Source of the DNA: JAICIG01 sp035532215
GTDB lineage: Bacteria; Planctomycetota; Planctomycetia; Pirellulales; JAICIG01
NCBI GenBank assembly: GCA_035532215.1
Contig: DATKRK010000312.1
Coordinates: 7,113 to 71,112 of the forward strand
Direction: 5' to 3'
Length of the DNA: 64,000 nucleotides
Below, one piece after another: positions 24,572-33,878 of the stretch. Position numbers and translations under genes: made by a program. Position 1 is the first letter of the stretch; every line of letters starts with the position of its first letter. Below the pieces are notes generated by a model, which was given only the letters and a program-made list of their open reading frames with translations, was not told the origin of the DNA and made no database searches.

Positions 24572-25528
24572 TCACCAAGGCAATTCTTGTCCGATGCCCT
24601 GCTGCTTGGCCAGTTCCAGCAGCTTACCCCCCAGAGCGACGTCTTCGATCGCCAAGCCGACGCTTTTGAACAGCGTGATGCTTTCCGGTCGGCTGCGGCC
24701 GACTGAGCGGCCGGCAACGACGTCAGCCAGTTCGACCGCTCGCGACCAATCAAATACGCCTTTCTCCAGGCCTTCGGCAAAATCCCCCGCCTCGTGCCGA
24801 CAGGCCTCGATGCTGTCGCAAACAATATTGTCGGCGCGGCGTATGGTTTTGATGTCGATCTCCGCCCGCTTCAGCCAGTTCGAGCCGACGGCCGCCACGA
24901 AGGCGCCTTCGGCCAGCCAACTGCCGTCGAAAACCGGCTCGGGACTGTTCGTGGCCGTGACGACGATCGGCAGCTCTTCGGCGGCCTCTTGCGGTCGATC
25001 GACCGGCGCGACGTCGATCGCCAGCCGGGCCGACATCCGCTCGGCAAATGCCACCCGCTGTTCCTCGTTGCGACTATAGACGAACGCTTGCTTGATCGGG
25101 CGAGCGGCGGCTACGGCCTCCAATTGCGTTTCGGCTTGATGCCCGGCGCCGAACAGCCCGAGTTCCGCGGCCTCGAGCGGGGCCATCCACTGGGCGGCCA
25201 CGGCCGTCGCTGCGCCGGTGCGGAGCTGCCCCAGCCGATCGGCTTCGACGAGCGCCACGAGCGCGCCGGTAGCGGCATCGTACAGCCCGACCAAGAAACG
25301 CGCGCCATGCTGCGTGGTCGTATAGCACTTCCAGCCGGCCAAGCCTAGCCAGGGCGCCGTAGCGCTCATCGTGTGCAGCACGATGCCCGGCGATTGCGCC
25401 CGCTGTCGAGGCACATTGCACGCCTCGCCTGCGGCCAGTTTGCGAAATGCTTCTTCGACGGCATCGATCGCGGTCGGCATATCGAGCAGTCGTGCGACGT
25501 CGTCTTCGGTCAAGTAGCGCGCGGTCAT
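24572..25528 (-). CDS. Ornithine cyclodeaminase / mu-crystallin family protein
   Basis: 318 aa from MTARYLTEDDVARLL (ATG 25526-25528). The NAD-binding region is AAELGLFGAGHQAETQLEAV. RTGAATAVAAQWMA and VTATNSPEPVFDGSWL are family blocks. Members catalyse ornithine cyclodeamination, alanine or ketimine reduction, and similar reactions, so the substrate is open. The start overlaps the xylB stop by 4 bp (ATGA), so the two are one transcript. Upstream codons to 25618 would extend into xylB. Confidence 0.8.
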   Translation of the reverse strand: MTARYLTEDDVARLLDMPTAIDAVEEAFRKLAAGEACNVPRQRAQSPGIVLHTMSATAPWLGLAGWKCYTTTQHGARFLVGLYDAATGALVALVEADRLGQLRTGAATAVAAQWMAPLEAAELGLFGAGHQAETQLEAVAAARPIKQAFVYSRNEEQRVAFAERMSARLAIDVAPVDRPQEAAEELPIVVTATNSPEPVFDGSWLAEGAFVAAVGSNWLKRAEIDIKTIRRADNIVCDSIEACRHEAGDFAEGLEKGVFDWSRAVELADVVAGRSVGRSRPESITLFKSVGLAIEDVALGGKLLELAKQQGIGQELPW

Positions 25529-27063
25529 CTTTGTTTTTCCAAGTTGGCGATGGTTTCGAAATCGCGCTCCAACGAGCGGTAGAGTTGCTGATACTCGGGA
25601 AAAGCCCGGTCGTAGCATTTCTGCGCAGCGCGGTTGGGCGCCGTTTCTTTCACGACTTTGATCGTGGCCTGGCAGGCTTCGCGAATATCTTCAAAGGCGC
25701 CGGCGCCGACCGCGGCCAGCAGGGCGACTCCGTAGCCCGGGCCTTCTTCCGCGTTCAGCGTGACGACCTTTTGCCCGAACACGGCGGCTTGAATTTGCCG
25801 CCACAGCGGACTCCGCGAGCCGCCGCCCGAGGCCCGGATTTGTTTCACGGGGATTCCCAGGCCGCGGATGATCTCCAAGCTGTCGCGCAGCGAGTAGGTC
25901 ACGCCCTCCATGATCGAACGCACCAGGTGGCCCCGGCCGTGAGCCAACGTCAGGCCAATGAAGCAGCCGCGAGCATGCGGGTTGGCGTGCGGAGTGCGCT
26001 CGCCCGACAAGTACGGCAGAAAAAACAAGCCCGCGCTGCCCGGCGGGACGGCTTCGGCTTCGGCGCCGAGGATTTCATAGGGCTCGCGTTTGGCCTTTAG
26101 GGCCTGGGCCAGTTCCGCCTGGCAAAGTTGATTGCGAAACCATTGCAGCGAGCCGCCCGCCGAAAGCGTCACGCCCATCATGTGCCACTTGCCGCGAACC
26201 GCGTGGCAGAACGTATGAATCCGGCCTTCGGGGTCGAACTTGACCTCCTCGCTGTGGACGAACATCACGCCCGAAGTGCCGATCGAAGTCGACAATGCGC
26301 CTTGATTGACGATGCCGTTGCCCACGGCGCCCGCTGCGCAATCGCCGGCGCCGCCGACGACGACGCAATCGGTCGACAAGCCGAGTTCCGCGGCGACTTC
26401 GCGCGTCAATTGGCCGGTGACCTCCTCCGATTCGTAACAGCGGGCCAACAAACTGGGGTCGAGTTCGAGCTTTGCCAACAGCGGCTTCGACCAATTGCGC
26501 TTGGCCACGTCCAGCAACAACATGCCGCTGGCGTCGCTGACCTCGGTGGCGAACTCGCCGGTCAGGCGGCGGCGGATTTCGTCTTTCGGCAGCAGCACTT
26601 TCCGCAAGGCTTCGAAATGGCGCGGTTCGTGATTCCGCAGCCAAAGGATTTTCGGCGCCGTGAACCCGGTGAGCGCGGGGTTCGCGACCATTTTAATGAG
26701 CTTTCGCCGGCCGCCGGCCCGCTGTTCGATCTCGGCGCACTCGGCGGCCGTGCGCTGGTCGTTCCAGAGCAAGGCCCGGCGAATGACCCGGTTGCGGGCA
26801 TCCAAAAAGACCGAGCCGTGCATTTGGCCCGACAGCCCGATCGACTTCACATCGGCCGCCTTGAGCCGGGCTTTCTTCACGACCGCGCGCACGGTGGCGA
26901 CCGTGGCCTTCCACCAATCCTCCGGATCCTGCTCGCTCCACAGCGGTTGGGGATGATGACAGGGATAGGTCTCGGTGGCTTCGGCCAAGATTCTGCCTTG
27001 TTCGTCGATCGCCAACGTCTTCGTGCCCGAGGTGCCGACGTCGATGCCTAGAAAAACGCTCAT
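25525..27063 (-). CDS. xylB: Xylulokinase
   Basis: 512 aa from MSVFLGIDVGTSGTKTLAID (ATG 27061-27063). FGGY kinase order: the N-terminal phosphate loop, GLSGQMHGSVFLDARNRVIR (the xylulose-specific SGQMHG block), GGAGDCAAGAVGNGI, LPYLSGERTPHANPHARGCF and ASGGGSRSPLWRQIQAAVFG. It phosphorylates D-xylulose to enter the pentose phosphate pathway. It is coupled to an ornithine-cyclodeaminase-type gene, an unusual partner, and no xylA is in view. Confidence 0.93.
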   Translation of the reverse strand: MSVFLGIDVGTSGTKTLAIDEQGRILAEATETYPCHHPQPLWSEQDPEDWWKATVATVRAVVKKARLKAADVKSIGLSGQMHGSVFLDARNRVIRRALLWNDQRTAAECAEIEQRAGGRRKLIKMVANPALTGFTAPKILWLRNHEPRHFEALRKVLLPKDEIRRRLTGEFATEVSDASGMLLLDVAKRNWSKPLLAKLELDPSLLARCYESEEVTGQLTREVAAELGLSTDCVVVGGAGDCAAGAVGNGIVNQGALSTSIGTSGVMFVHSEEVKFDPEGRIHTFCHAVRGKWHMMGVTLSAGGSLQWFRNQLCQAELAQALKAKREPYEILGAEAEAVPPGSAGLFFLPYLSGERTPHANPHARGCFIGLTLAHGRGHLVRSIMEGVTYSLRDSLEIIRGLGIPVKQIRASGGGSRSPLWRQIQAAVFGQKVVTLNAEEGPGYGVALLAAVGAGAFEDIREACQATIKVVKETAPNRAAQKCYDRAFPEYQQLYRSLERDFETIANLEKQR

Positions 27064-27110
27064 GTCGTCCGAATTCCTGTTGCTCGCTCGCGGAATGGAT
27101 AGTCTGGAGG

Positions 27111-27165
27111 ACCGGGCGCCCGGCCCTCCTACTGGGCGTGATTGCCGGGCGAGGGCGCCCGGCCC
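27111..27165. repeat. Dispersed GC-rich palindromic repeat
   Basis: Contains CCGGGCGCCCGG (near 27112) and CCGGGCGAGGGCGCCCGG (27145-27162). The second core recurs near 49925-49977 and 56116-56202. Stem CGGGCG/CGCCCG, loop AGGG. It lies in the xylB upstream region. Confidence 0.6.
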
Positions 27166-27353
27166 TTCTGGCGCCAAATGGCGGGATTGTAACCCCGCGA
27201 TCTCTAGACGGGCAACCAAGGGAATTCTCATTTGACGATCGACGCCCGCGCGCTTTACCATTGCTCGTTCGTAGTATCCAATAGAAGCTCGGGCCGGTGG
27301 AAAGCGACGACCAAAGGTTCCTCTCCCGTTGGGAGAGAGAAGCGATCACATCT

Positions 27354-28901
27354 ATGAGTTCTTTGAGTTCCCCGCAATCGGCGTTCCGCCGGGCAAAATC
27401 TTGGCGCCCTGCTTGGCTGCTGGCTGTGGTCGCAAGCGCGGCCGGCTGCACATCGGCCGGCTGCACATCGGCCGGCTGCACATCGGCCAACGATTCGGCG
27501 TCGCCGGAAGCTTCCACCGGCGAAGCCGCTTCGCTGAGCGGAGTCGAGTTGAAGCTCGTCGTCGTCGACGACCCTGGGCTGGCCGAAGCGGTCCGCCTGC
27601 TCCGCGGCGAGTGGCAAGGCAGCACCGGGGCGAAGTTGGAAATCGTCGAACAAACGTCAGGCGAATTGCTCGGCGCCGCTGAATTGACGGCCGACGCATT
27701 GATTTATCCGGCCGAATGCTTGGGCGAATTGGCCGAGCGAAACTGGCTGGCGCCGATTCCCAAGGCCACGCTCGACGACCCGCAGTTGGCTTGGCCGGAG
27801 ATTTTCGAAGCCGATAAATCGCGACTGGCCACTTGGGGAACCGAGGCTTACGCCATCCCCTTCGGATCGCCCGTCCTGACGTGCTGCTACCGAGCCGATT
27901 TGCTCAAGAAACTCGACCGCAAGCCGCCTGAAACTTGGGCCGAATACCAGGCGCTGGCGGAGTTTTTGGCCGATCGCAGCAACCTGGGCGATGCCGCGCC
28001 GGCGGATGGCGAGCCATGGTTCGCGGCTGCCGAGCCTCTGGCCGAAGGCTGGGCCGGCTTGACCCTTTTGGCCCGCGCGGCCCCTTATGCCAAGCACCGC
28101 AACCATTACTCGACGCTATTCGACATGGAGAGCATGGAGCCGCTCATCGCCAAGCCGCCCTTTGTCAAGGCGCTCGACGAGTTGCTTGCGGCTGCAAAGT
28201 TCGGCGCGACGAGCAAACTCGATTTCGGCCCCGAACAGGCGAGGCAGGCGCTCGCCCGCGGCCAGTGCGCCTTGGCTCTGACCTGGCCCGCTCCAGCCCG
28301 TTCGCAGGAACTCGCTCAAAACGGCAAATCGGCGGGTGGCGTCGAAGCGCCTCTGGATCTCGGCTTCGTCGAACTGCCGGGCGCCGGCGAGGTCTATAAT
28401 CTCGGTTCCCAAGCCTGGGACAAGCGACGCCCGGAAGACAATCCGCACGTTCCGCTGTTGGGCGTCTCGGGCCGTCTTGGCTCCATCTCTCGGAATTCGA
28501 CCAAGTCCGAAGCCGCCGGGCACTTGCTGGCTTGGCTCTCCGGGCCGCAATGGGGCCAGCGCGTCGCCACGGCCTCGAAAGCGACAACGCTCTTTCGCGA
28601 GTCGCAGCTTGCCGCGCCGGCCGAATGGCTCGACCTGAACGTGGAAGAGCCTGCCGCATTACAATACGCCGAGGCGGTCCAGCGCTCGATTTCGCAGGAA
28701 GAATCGCTCACCGTGCTGCGCATTCCCGCTCGCCAGCGATACATGGCGGCCCTCGACCAGGCCGTTCGCCAGGCCGTGTCGGGCGAGTTGGAGAGCCAGG
28801 CGGCATTGGATCAGGCGGCCGAGACGTGGCGCACGATCACCGCCGAACTTGGGCTGGAGGCCCAACGCCAAGCTTACCATAGGGATTTGGGTCTGCGATG
28901 A
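27354..28901 (+). CDS. Lipoprotein resembling ABC-type extracellular solute-binding proteins
   Basis: 515 aa from ATG 27354. A basic N-terminus is followed by a hydrophobic stretch (WLLAVVASAAG) and a lipobox-like Cys. The segment GCTSA is present three times because of a 15-bp tandem repeat. After that the mature chain has the two-lobed family-1 pattern (LADRSNLGD, YAIPFGSPVLTCCYRADLL, PPETWAEYQALAEFL, GQCALALTWPAP). It would bind a small solute, probably a sugar, at the outer face. No permease or ATPase gene is adjacent. The 3' end overlaps the next oxidoreductase gene by ATGA. An upstream GTG at 27297 adds only polar sequence. Confidence 0.72.
   Translation: MSSLSSPQSAFRRAKSWRPAWLLAVVASAAGCTSAGCTSAGCTSANDSASPEASTGEAASLSGVELKLVVVDDPGLAEAVRLLRGEWQGSTGAKLEIVEQTSGELLGAAELTADALIYPAECLGELAERNWLAPIPKATLDDPQLAWPEIFEADKSRLATWGTEAYAIPFGSPVLTCCYRADLLKKLDRKPPETWAEYQALAEFLADRSNLGDAAPADGEPWFAAAEPLAEGWAGLTLLARAAPYAKHRNHYSTLFDMESMEPLIAKPPFVKALDELLAAAKFGATSKLDFGPEQARQALARGQCALALTWPAPARSQELAQNGKSAGGVEAPLDLGFVELPGAGEVYNLGSQAWDKRRPEDNPHVPLLGVSGRLGSISRNSTKSEAAGHLLAWLSGPQWGQRVATASKATTLFRESQLAAPAEWLDLNVEEPAALQYAEAVQRSISQEESLTVLRIPARQRYMAALDQAVRQAVSGELESQAALDQAAETWRTITAELGLEAQRQAYHRDLGLR
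27445..27489 (+). repeat. Three perfect 15-bp tandem units inside the lipobox
   Basis: GGCTGCACATCGGCC occurs three times without change (27445-27459, 27460-27474, 27475-27489) and encodes G-C-T-S-A each time. It is in frame, so unit loss or gain would keep the reading frame and leave at least one lipidation Cys. Confidence 0.9.
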
Positions 28902-29971
28902 CGCTGCCGCTGCGCGTGGCCATGCTGGGTACGGGCGCCATCGCCCGCAGTCAACACCTGCCCGCCTGGTCGAAATTGCCCGAGTTCCAGATCGCGGCCC
29001 TGGCCGACGCCTCGCCGGTTTCGCTGGCGGCCGTGCCGGCCGAGTTTCAAATCGAGCGGCGCGTGGCCGATTACCGCGAGCTGCTCGACGACCCGACGAT
29101 CGACGTCGTCGACATCTGCGTGCCCAGCGCCCTGCACGCCGAAGTAGCCATCGCCGCGCTCGAGGCCGGCAAGCACGTGCTCTGCGAAAAGCCCATGGCG
29201 ACTTCGCGAGCCGAGGCCGCGGCCATGCTCGATGCCTGGCGCGCCAGCGGCAAAAAGCTGATGGTCGCCCAGCACATGCGGTTCGAGCCCAGCGTGATGC
29301 AATTGCGAACGTATCTCGAACACAATCCGCCGGGCGACGTTTACTACACGCGCGCTCAATGGCTGCGTCGCCGCCGCTTGCCGGCCCGGCCCGGCTTCAC
29401 CGACAAGCGGCTCAGCGGCGGCGGCGCCTTGTATGATCTGGGCGTTCACTTGCTCGATCTGTCGTGGTGGTTGATCGGCTGCCCCAGGCCGATCAGCGTC
29501 TCGGGCGTGACGTTCGATCGCTTAGGCCGGCGGCGCGACATCGGCAGCGAATGGGGCACCTGGGAGCCGACCACGATCGACGTGGAGGATTTCGCATCGG
29601 GGCTGGTTCGGCTTGCGGGCGGCGCCGCCATCTCGCTTGAAGTGAGCTGGCTCGGTTTCCAGCCGGAAGGCGAGTTCTGGCGGCTGCAAATGTACGGCAC
29701 GCGTTCGGGCGTCACCTGGCCCGAGAGCGTGGTCGTGGGCGAGGACAATTTCATCCCCTGGGATCTCAAGCTCGCCGAGGCAAAGGGCGAGAAAGCCCAT
29801 CATCACGTGATTCGCCAGTTCGCTCGGGCGATTGTCGACGATACGCCGGTTCCCGTTCCGCCGGAACAATCGGCCAACGTGATCGCCATGCTCGACGCCC
29901 TCTACGCATCGAGCGTCAGGGGTTGCGAGGCGGAGATCGAGTCGTTCGAGCCGAACTCGCAGCGGCTTTGA
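28898..29971 (+). CDS. Gfo/Idh/MocA-family oxidoreductase
   Basis: 357 aa. NAD(P)-binding start LRVAMLGTGAIARSQHLPAW and the catalytic EKP in HVLCEKPMATSRAEAAAML are intact. The C-terminal alpha/beta domain has LSGGGALYDLGVHLLDLSWW, where Asp/His line the sugar site. A NAD-dependent sugar or inositol dehydrogenase is the likely activity. It is coupled (4-bp overlap) to the solute-binding lipoprotein, which suggests that the solute is a substrate precursor. Confidence 0.9.
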   Translation: MTLPLRVAMLGTGAIARSQHLPAWSKLPEFQIAALADASPVSLAAVPAEFQIERRVADYRELLDDPTIDVVDICVPSALHAEVAIAALEAGKHVLCEKPMATSRAEAAAMLDAWRASGKKLMVAQHMRFEPSVMQLRTYLEHNPPGDVYYTRAQWLRRRRLPARPGFTDKRLSGGGALYDLGVHLLDLSWWLIGCPRPISVSGVTFDRLGRRRDIGSEWGTWEPTTIDVEDFASGLVRLAGGAAISLEVSWLGFQPEGEFWRLQMYGTRSGVTWPESVVVGEDNFIPWDLKLAEAKGEKAHHHVIRQFARAIVDDTPVPVPPEQSANVIAMLDALYASSVRGCEAEIESFEPNSQRL

Positions 29972-30037
29972 CAAGTTGGCCCGGCGCTCCTAGAATGTGT
30001 TGCTCGACGGGACTTAAACGAAGTCCCTAATAACTTC

Positions 30038-30110
<73 letters not shown>

Positions 30111-30117
30111 CTTCAAG

Positions 30118-30151
30118 ACGCCCGTTGGCAGCAATTGCCAGCGGGTGTTTT
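30118..30151 (+). terminator. Terminator after the tRNA
   Basis: Stem ACGCCCG-T-TGGCA with TGCCA-G-CGGGTGT (one internal mismatch pair, one G-T), loop GCAAT, then TTTT. It starts 8 bp after the mature tRNA end. Confidence 0.75.
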
Positions 30152-30229
30152 GCGTTGATGCTCGGCAGATGCCTAACAATGTCTTTTCTTTTCTGAAACG
30201 AGCAGCGACTTCGACCCCGCAATTCGCCG

Positions 30230-30895
30230 TTACGGCTCCTGTTCATCGGCCAAAGAGGCCAGTTCAGCCTCGATAGCTTCGTCGTTGAAGCCTTCGTAGG
30301 CGGGCAGCATTTTCAGCGCGGCGACGGTTGGCAAAAGCCGGCCGCCGGGCGGCGCAGGTTCGCCGGGCTTGATCTTGCCGACGAGCTTCAACAGACCGGC
30401 TTCGGCAAGCCGACCGAGCGCGGCATTGAACTGGCCCGGCGTCTTCGAGAGACATTGCGCCGTTTTGCCCACCGTCAAACGGTAACTGGCGTCGCGATCG
30501 TCGAGGTGCAGCGCAGCCACCTCCAATACGAAGGTCAGCACTTCGCTTTCCAGCCGGCTCAGATGTGCGGCGCCTTCCCCGCCTTTCGAATGATCCGTCG
30601 AATCATCCTGCGAATCGCTTGTCTCCCAACACGATGGGCAGAGCTTCGGTTCGGCTTGAGCTTGTTCGACGGCCCAGGCGGTCAAGGCCTCGCGTTCGAG
30701 CGCGCAGGCCTTCATGTGCCGGCCGGTCGTCCAGTGCGTTCGTTTGCCGGCCGACGCCTTGATCTCCGGGCACGTTGCTCGATGCAGCACCAGCCGGCTC
30801 TTCGTCGGCTTGCGATAGCAATCCAGCACGAACCCGGCACGGTGATGGGCGATCCAATGCAAGTAGGTCCGTTCTTCATCGAGAAACAAGATCAT
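30230..30895 (-). CDS. Uncharacterised protein with Cys motif and winged-helix-like C-terminus
   Basis: 221 aa from MILFLDEERTYLHW (ATG 30893-30895), overlapping galT by ATGA. The N-terminal half has FVLDCYRKPTKSRLVLHRATC, then HMKACALEREALTAWAVEQA and LCPSCWE. I recall similar 'FVLNxxR...LHRAxC' segments from uncharacterised bacterial proteins, sometimes fused to nuclease-related domains. The C-terminal half (about 105-180) reads LSRLESEVLTFVLEVAALHL then QCLSKTPGQFNAALGRLAEA and GLLKLVGKIKP, like a winged helix. I cannot assign a function. Translation is coupled to galT. Confidence 0.45.
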   Translation of the reverse strand: MILFLDEERTYLHWIAHHRAGFVLDCYRKPTKSRLVLHRATCPEIKASAGKRTHWTTGRHMKACALEREALTAWAVEQAQAEPKLCPSCWETSDSQDDSTDHSKGGEGAAHLSRLESEVLTFVLEVAALHLDDRDASYRLTVGKTAQCLSKTPGQFNAALGRLAEAGLLKLVGKIKPGEPAPPGGRLLPTVAALKMLPAYEGFNDEAIEAELASLADEQEP

Positions 30896-31974
30896 CTCGC
30901 TACGGCCTCGGGCGCGCCCGAGGGAACCGCGGCGGCTGGTTCTGAAGAATGCGCCAGAGCATGGTTCTGCACGGTCGCGACTTCGGACAGGAAGTTCTTG
31001 GCCTCCTCCGGCAAGACCGTGTTGATCGACATCCCGCTGCCCAGTTCGAAGCCGGCCGGCGTCGTCAATCGCGGCAGGATGCGGAGATGCCACATAAAGT
31101 ATTCTTTGCTCTCGTCGCCGCGAGACACGCTATCGATCGTCAGGTTGAAGCTCGGGTTGTCGAGCGCCGTGTGGAGCTTCAACAGAATCACCTGCAAGAT
31201 TTCGGCCAGCGGTCTCAACAGCGCCGCGTCGACCGTGGCGAACGACGCCTGCCGTACGAGCGGTACGATCCACGTCTCGAACGGCACGTGCGACGCATAG
31301 GGCAAAAGCGCCACGTATTGCTCGTTTTTGGCCAGAATCCGCCGGCCATCGGCCAGCTCCTCGCGCAAATCGACGCAGTACAGGCACTCGCCCGTGCGGT
31401 CGAAATACTCTTCGGCCACCACCAGCTTTTGGCGCAACAGCCGCGGCACGACGGGCGTGGCGATCAATTGCCAGTGGGGATGTTCCAGCGAAGTGCCGGC
31501 CGTCGAGCCGTAGTTCTTGAAGGCGATGACCGCCTGAAACCGGCGATCGCACATCAGATCTTGATGCCGAAGCTGCAAGGTTCGCAGCACGAGTTCGATC
31601 TGGTCGACCGGCTGTTGGCCGAGAAAAGTTTTGTGGTCGGGCGACTCGACGATCACCTCGTGCGCGCCGCAGCCGCCCATGTAGCTGAACGCCGGGCGTT
31701 CTTCGATCCGGCGCGTGTCTTCCTCGATTCGCAAGGCCGGAAACTTATTAGGCACGACCCGCACGCGCCAATTGCTGGGTGAATAGGCCCCAGGACCGCG
31801 GACGACGTAGATCTCCGGCGGCGTGAACGCCTCGTTGCCGGGGCAAAAAGGGCACGGCGCATGAGGCGTCGCCGGGACGGGCGCGACCGGCGGGACATGA
31901 TGCGGTCGCAGGGCCCGCGAGGGAGAAAAGATGACCCAATCGGTGGTCGTGACGTCGAATCGTAAGTGAGACAT
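30892..31974 (-). CDS. galT: Galactose-1-phosphate uridylyltransferase
   Basis: 360 aa from MSHLRFDVTTTDWVIFSPSR (ATG 31972-31974). A zinc-type CPFCPGNE, the active-site block TSLEHPHWQLIATP (HPH-like with the nucleophilic His), and MWHLRILPRLTTPAGFELGS near the C-terminus identify the GalT/HIT family. It exchanges UMP between UDP-glucose and galactose-1-phosphate, or works on a related hexose-1-phosphate. The upstream codons to 32244 are Arg/Lys-rich and not credible. It is first in a two-gene unit and divergent from the sigma-54 regulator. Confidence 0.88.
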   Translation of the reverse strand: MSHLRFDVTTTDWVIFSPSRALRPHHVPPVAPVPATPHAPCPFCPGNEAFTPPEIYVVRGPGAYSPSNWRVRVVPNKFPALRIEEDTRRIEERPAFSYMGGCGAHEVIVESPDHKTFLGQQPVDQIELVLRTLQLRHQDLMCDRRFQAVIAFKNYGSTAGTSLEHPHWQLIATPVVPRLLRQKLVVAEEYFDRTGECLYCVDLREELADGRRILAKNEQYVALLPYASHVPFETWIVPLVRQASFATVDAALLRPLAEILQVILLKLHTALDNPSFNLTIDSVSRGDESKEYFMWHLRILPRLTTPAGFELGSGMSINTVLPEEAKNFLSEVATVQNHALAHSSEPAAAVPSGAPEAVAR

Positions 31975-32133
31975 AACGGCGTATTTTCGCTTCCTGTTGG
32001 GGGTTGCCGCCTCTCGCGCGCTTTCTCTGTAGCAACTGACGCGCCGCTCGCTTTTCCGGCCGATGATTTCCGCTCGGGGCTGCCATAATTTCGGCTTTTC
32101 GAACGAAACGATCGAAACCGGCAAGCTTCGCCG

Positions 32134-32151
32134 GTGTGCGAGAACGCACGC
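32134..32151. promoter_or_regulatory. Palindrome, candidate upstream activator site of the response-regulator gene
   Basis: GTGTGC-GAGAAC-GCACGC, 11 of 12 positions symmetric. Its centre is about 103 bp from the -24 GG of the sigma-54 element. Nearly the same palindrome lies upstream of hpf (45961-45978). A further half-site-like TTGCACAC follows at about 32164. Confidence 0.5.
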
Positions 32152-32243
32152 CTTACACACTTTTGCACACTTCGCCTGCCGAATCAGGGCCATTCCCGCC
32201 TGTGGACGCTTGAATTCCGCTTGAAAATGCGACTTTCGTCGCA

Positions 32244-32259
32244 CGGCACGGGCGTTGCA
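32244..32259 (+). promoter_or_regulatory. Sigma-54 promoter of the response regulator
   Basis: CGGCACGGGCGTTGCA matches TGGCACG-N4-TTGCW at all but the first position. The predicted start is near 32270, 34 nt before the ATG. A sigma-54 activator with its own sigma-54 promoter suggests autoactivation. Confidence 0.72.
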
Positions 32260-32303
32260 TTGGAAAAGGCGGCGAAAGTGCAGACCTCGGATTCGAACAG
32301 ATC

Positions 32304-33629
32304 ATGGAAAACATCGACCTGCTGATCGTGGACGACGACGAAGAATATCGCTCGACCGTCGTGCGCCGTTTTTCGCGACGCGGCTATCGCATCCAGGAGG
32401 CCCCGGATGGCGAGACAGCGCTTGAACTTGCCGCGCGACGCCAGTTTCACGTGGCAGTCGTCGACCTGGTAATGCCCGGACTGTCCGGGTTAGAACTGCT
32501 GGCAAAACTCAAGGCCGGCAGTCCCGATTGCGAGGTGGTGATGCTCACCGGGCAGGGAACCATCGAAACGGCCGTCGAGGCGATGAAACGCGGCGCTTTC
32601 GACTTTCTCACCAAGCCCTTTCCGTTGTCGGAACTGGAATTGGTGGTTCACAAGGCCTTCGAGCAGCGGCAGTTGCGCCAGGAGAACCGGCAGCTCAAGG
32701 CGGTGCTCGAGCGCAGCCAGCCTTCCTCCGAAATGGTAGGCCGCTCGGCGGCCATCAAAGAAGTCTTTCGCCTCATCGAGCGCGCGGGGCCGACCGACAA
32801 GGCGATTCTGATTCAGGGCGAAAGCGGCACGGGCAAGGAACTGGTGGCTCGGGCGCTGCACCGCGCAAGCCGCCGGGCCGACAAGCCGATGGTGGTGATC
32901 AATTGCGCGGCTCTGCCCGAGACGCTGTTGGAAAGCGAACTCTTTGGTCACGAGAAAGGCTCGTTCACCGGCGCGGTCAGTGCCAAACAAGGACTCTTCG
33001 AACTGGCCGACGGCGGCACGCTGATGATCGACGAAATCGGCGAAATGCCGGGCGCGTTGCAAGCCAAGCTGCTGCGCGTGCTGGAAGACGGCTCGTTCCG
33101 CCGGGTGGGTTCGCTCAAGGAATGCCGCGTCGACGTTCGTCTGCTGGCGGCGACCAACCGCGACCTGGCCCAGGAAGTCTCGTCCGGACGGTTCCGCGAA
33201 GACCTGTATTACCGCATCAACGTGATGTCGTTGGAATTGCCCCCCTTGCGCCAGCGCACGGGCGATATTCCGTTGCTGGTGGCCAAGTTTCTGGGGCCGC
33301 AATGGGAGATCGAACCGCAGGCGATGCACGCCATGGAAAACTACGCGTGGCCGGGCAATATCCGCCAGCTCATCAACGTGGTCGATCGGGCCAAGATTCT
33401 CGCCGAAGACATGCGCGTGCGCTGGCAAGACCTGCCCTCTGAAGTGCGGATGCCGATCCACGAAAAGCACGGGCTCAACGGCGACACCGACAAGCTCGCA
33501 GAGATCGAGCGGGCCCACGTCATCGACGTGCTCGAACGCGAAAAAGGCAACAAGGCCCGCGCCGCTCGCGCGCTGGGCATCAACCGCCGCAGCCTTTATC
33601 GGCTGCTGGAAAAATACGGCATGGCCTGA
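32304..33629 (+). CDS. NtrC-family sigma-54 response regulator
   Basis: 441 aa. Receiver domain with phospho-Asp at about 54 (VVDLVMPG) and the acidic pocket VDDDEEY. The AAA+ activator has Walker A GESGTGKE (about 174-181), ELFGHEKGSFTGAVS (the sigma-54-contact loop, GSFTGA variant of GAFTGA) and Walker B MIDEIGEMPG. It ends in a Fis-type HTH (NKARAARALGINRRSLYRLL). Phosphorylation should drive oligomers that open sigma-54 promoters. Its own gene and the neighbouring norZ, Cys-rich, hydrolase, groEL and hpf genes carry such promoters, so it is the obvious candidate activator. No kinase is adjacent. The soluble kinase at 20962 is a possible partner. Confidence 0.94.
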   Translation: MENIDLLIVDDDEEYRSTVVRRFSRRGYRIQEAPDGETALELAARRQFHVAVVDLVMPGLSGLELLAKLKAGSPDCEVVMLTGQGTIETAVEAMKRGAFDFLTKPFPLSELELVVHKAFEQRQLRQENRQLKAVLERSQPSSEMVGRSAAIKEVFRLIERAGPTDKAILIQGESGTGKELVARALHRASRRADKPMVVINCAALPETLLESELFGHEKGSFTGAVSAKQGLFELADGGTLMIDEIGEMPGALQAKLLRVLEDGSFRRVGSLKECRVDVRLLAATNRDLAQEVSSGRFREDLYYRINVMSLELPPLRQRTGDIPLLVAKFLGPQWEIEPQAMHAMENYAWPGNIRQLINVVDRAKILAEDMRVRWQDLPSEVRMPIHEKHGLNGDTDKLAEIERAHVIDVLEREKGNKARAARALGINRRSLYRLLEKYGMA

Positions 33630-33674
33630 GCCCGGCCCAAACGCTGCCAAGGAAATCGCCGCCGCGCCTTTACA

Positions 33675-33688
33675 GGATATGAATATCC
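33675..33688. promoter_or_regulatory. GGATAT-GA-ATATCC palindrome upstream of norZ
   Basis: Perfect 6-bp arms in an AT-rich patch (continues CATATATCGTTATAT), about 200 bp upstream of the norZ sigma-54 element. It may be an activator or NO-sensor site. This is only a guess from position. Confidence 0.3.
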
Positions 33689-33878
33689 ATATATCGTTAT
33701 ATAGACCGAGAGAGGATCTTGCCCGAACACACAACGACAACAGCGACTAACCGCCGACGCCGCTGCACCGGGCTGGCGGCCGACGATGCCGTTTCCCGGC
33801 GCCGCCGCTCGACGCGCCGAAACTCAATCGCCAGACGGCAAACGGCCTTTCGTTCGGCTTGCCCTTGCAGCGCGTCGC

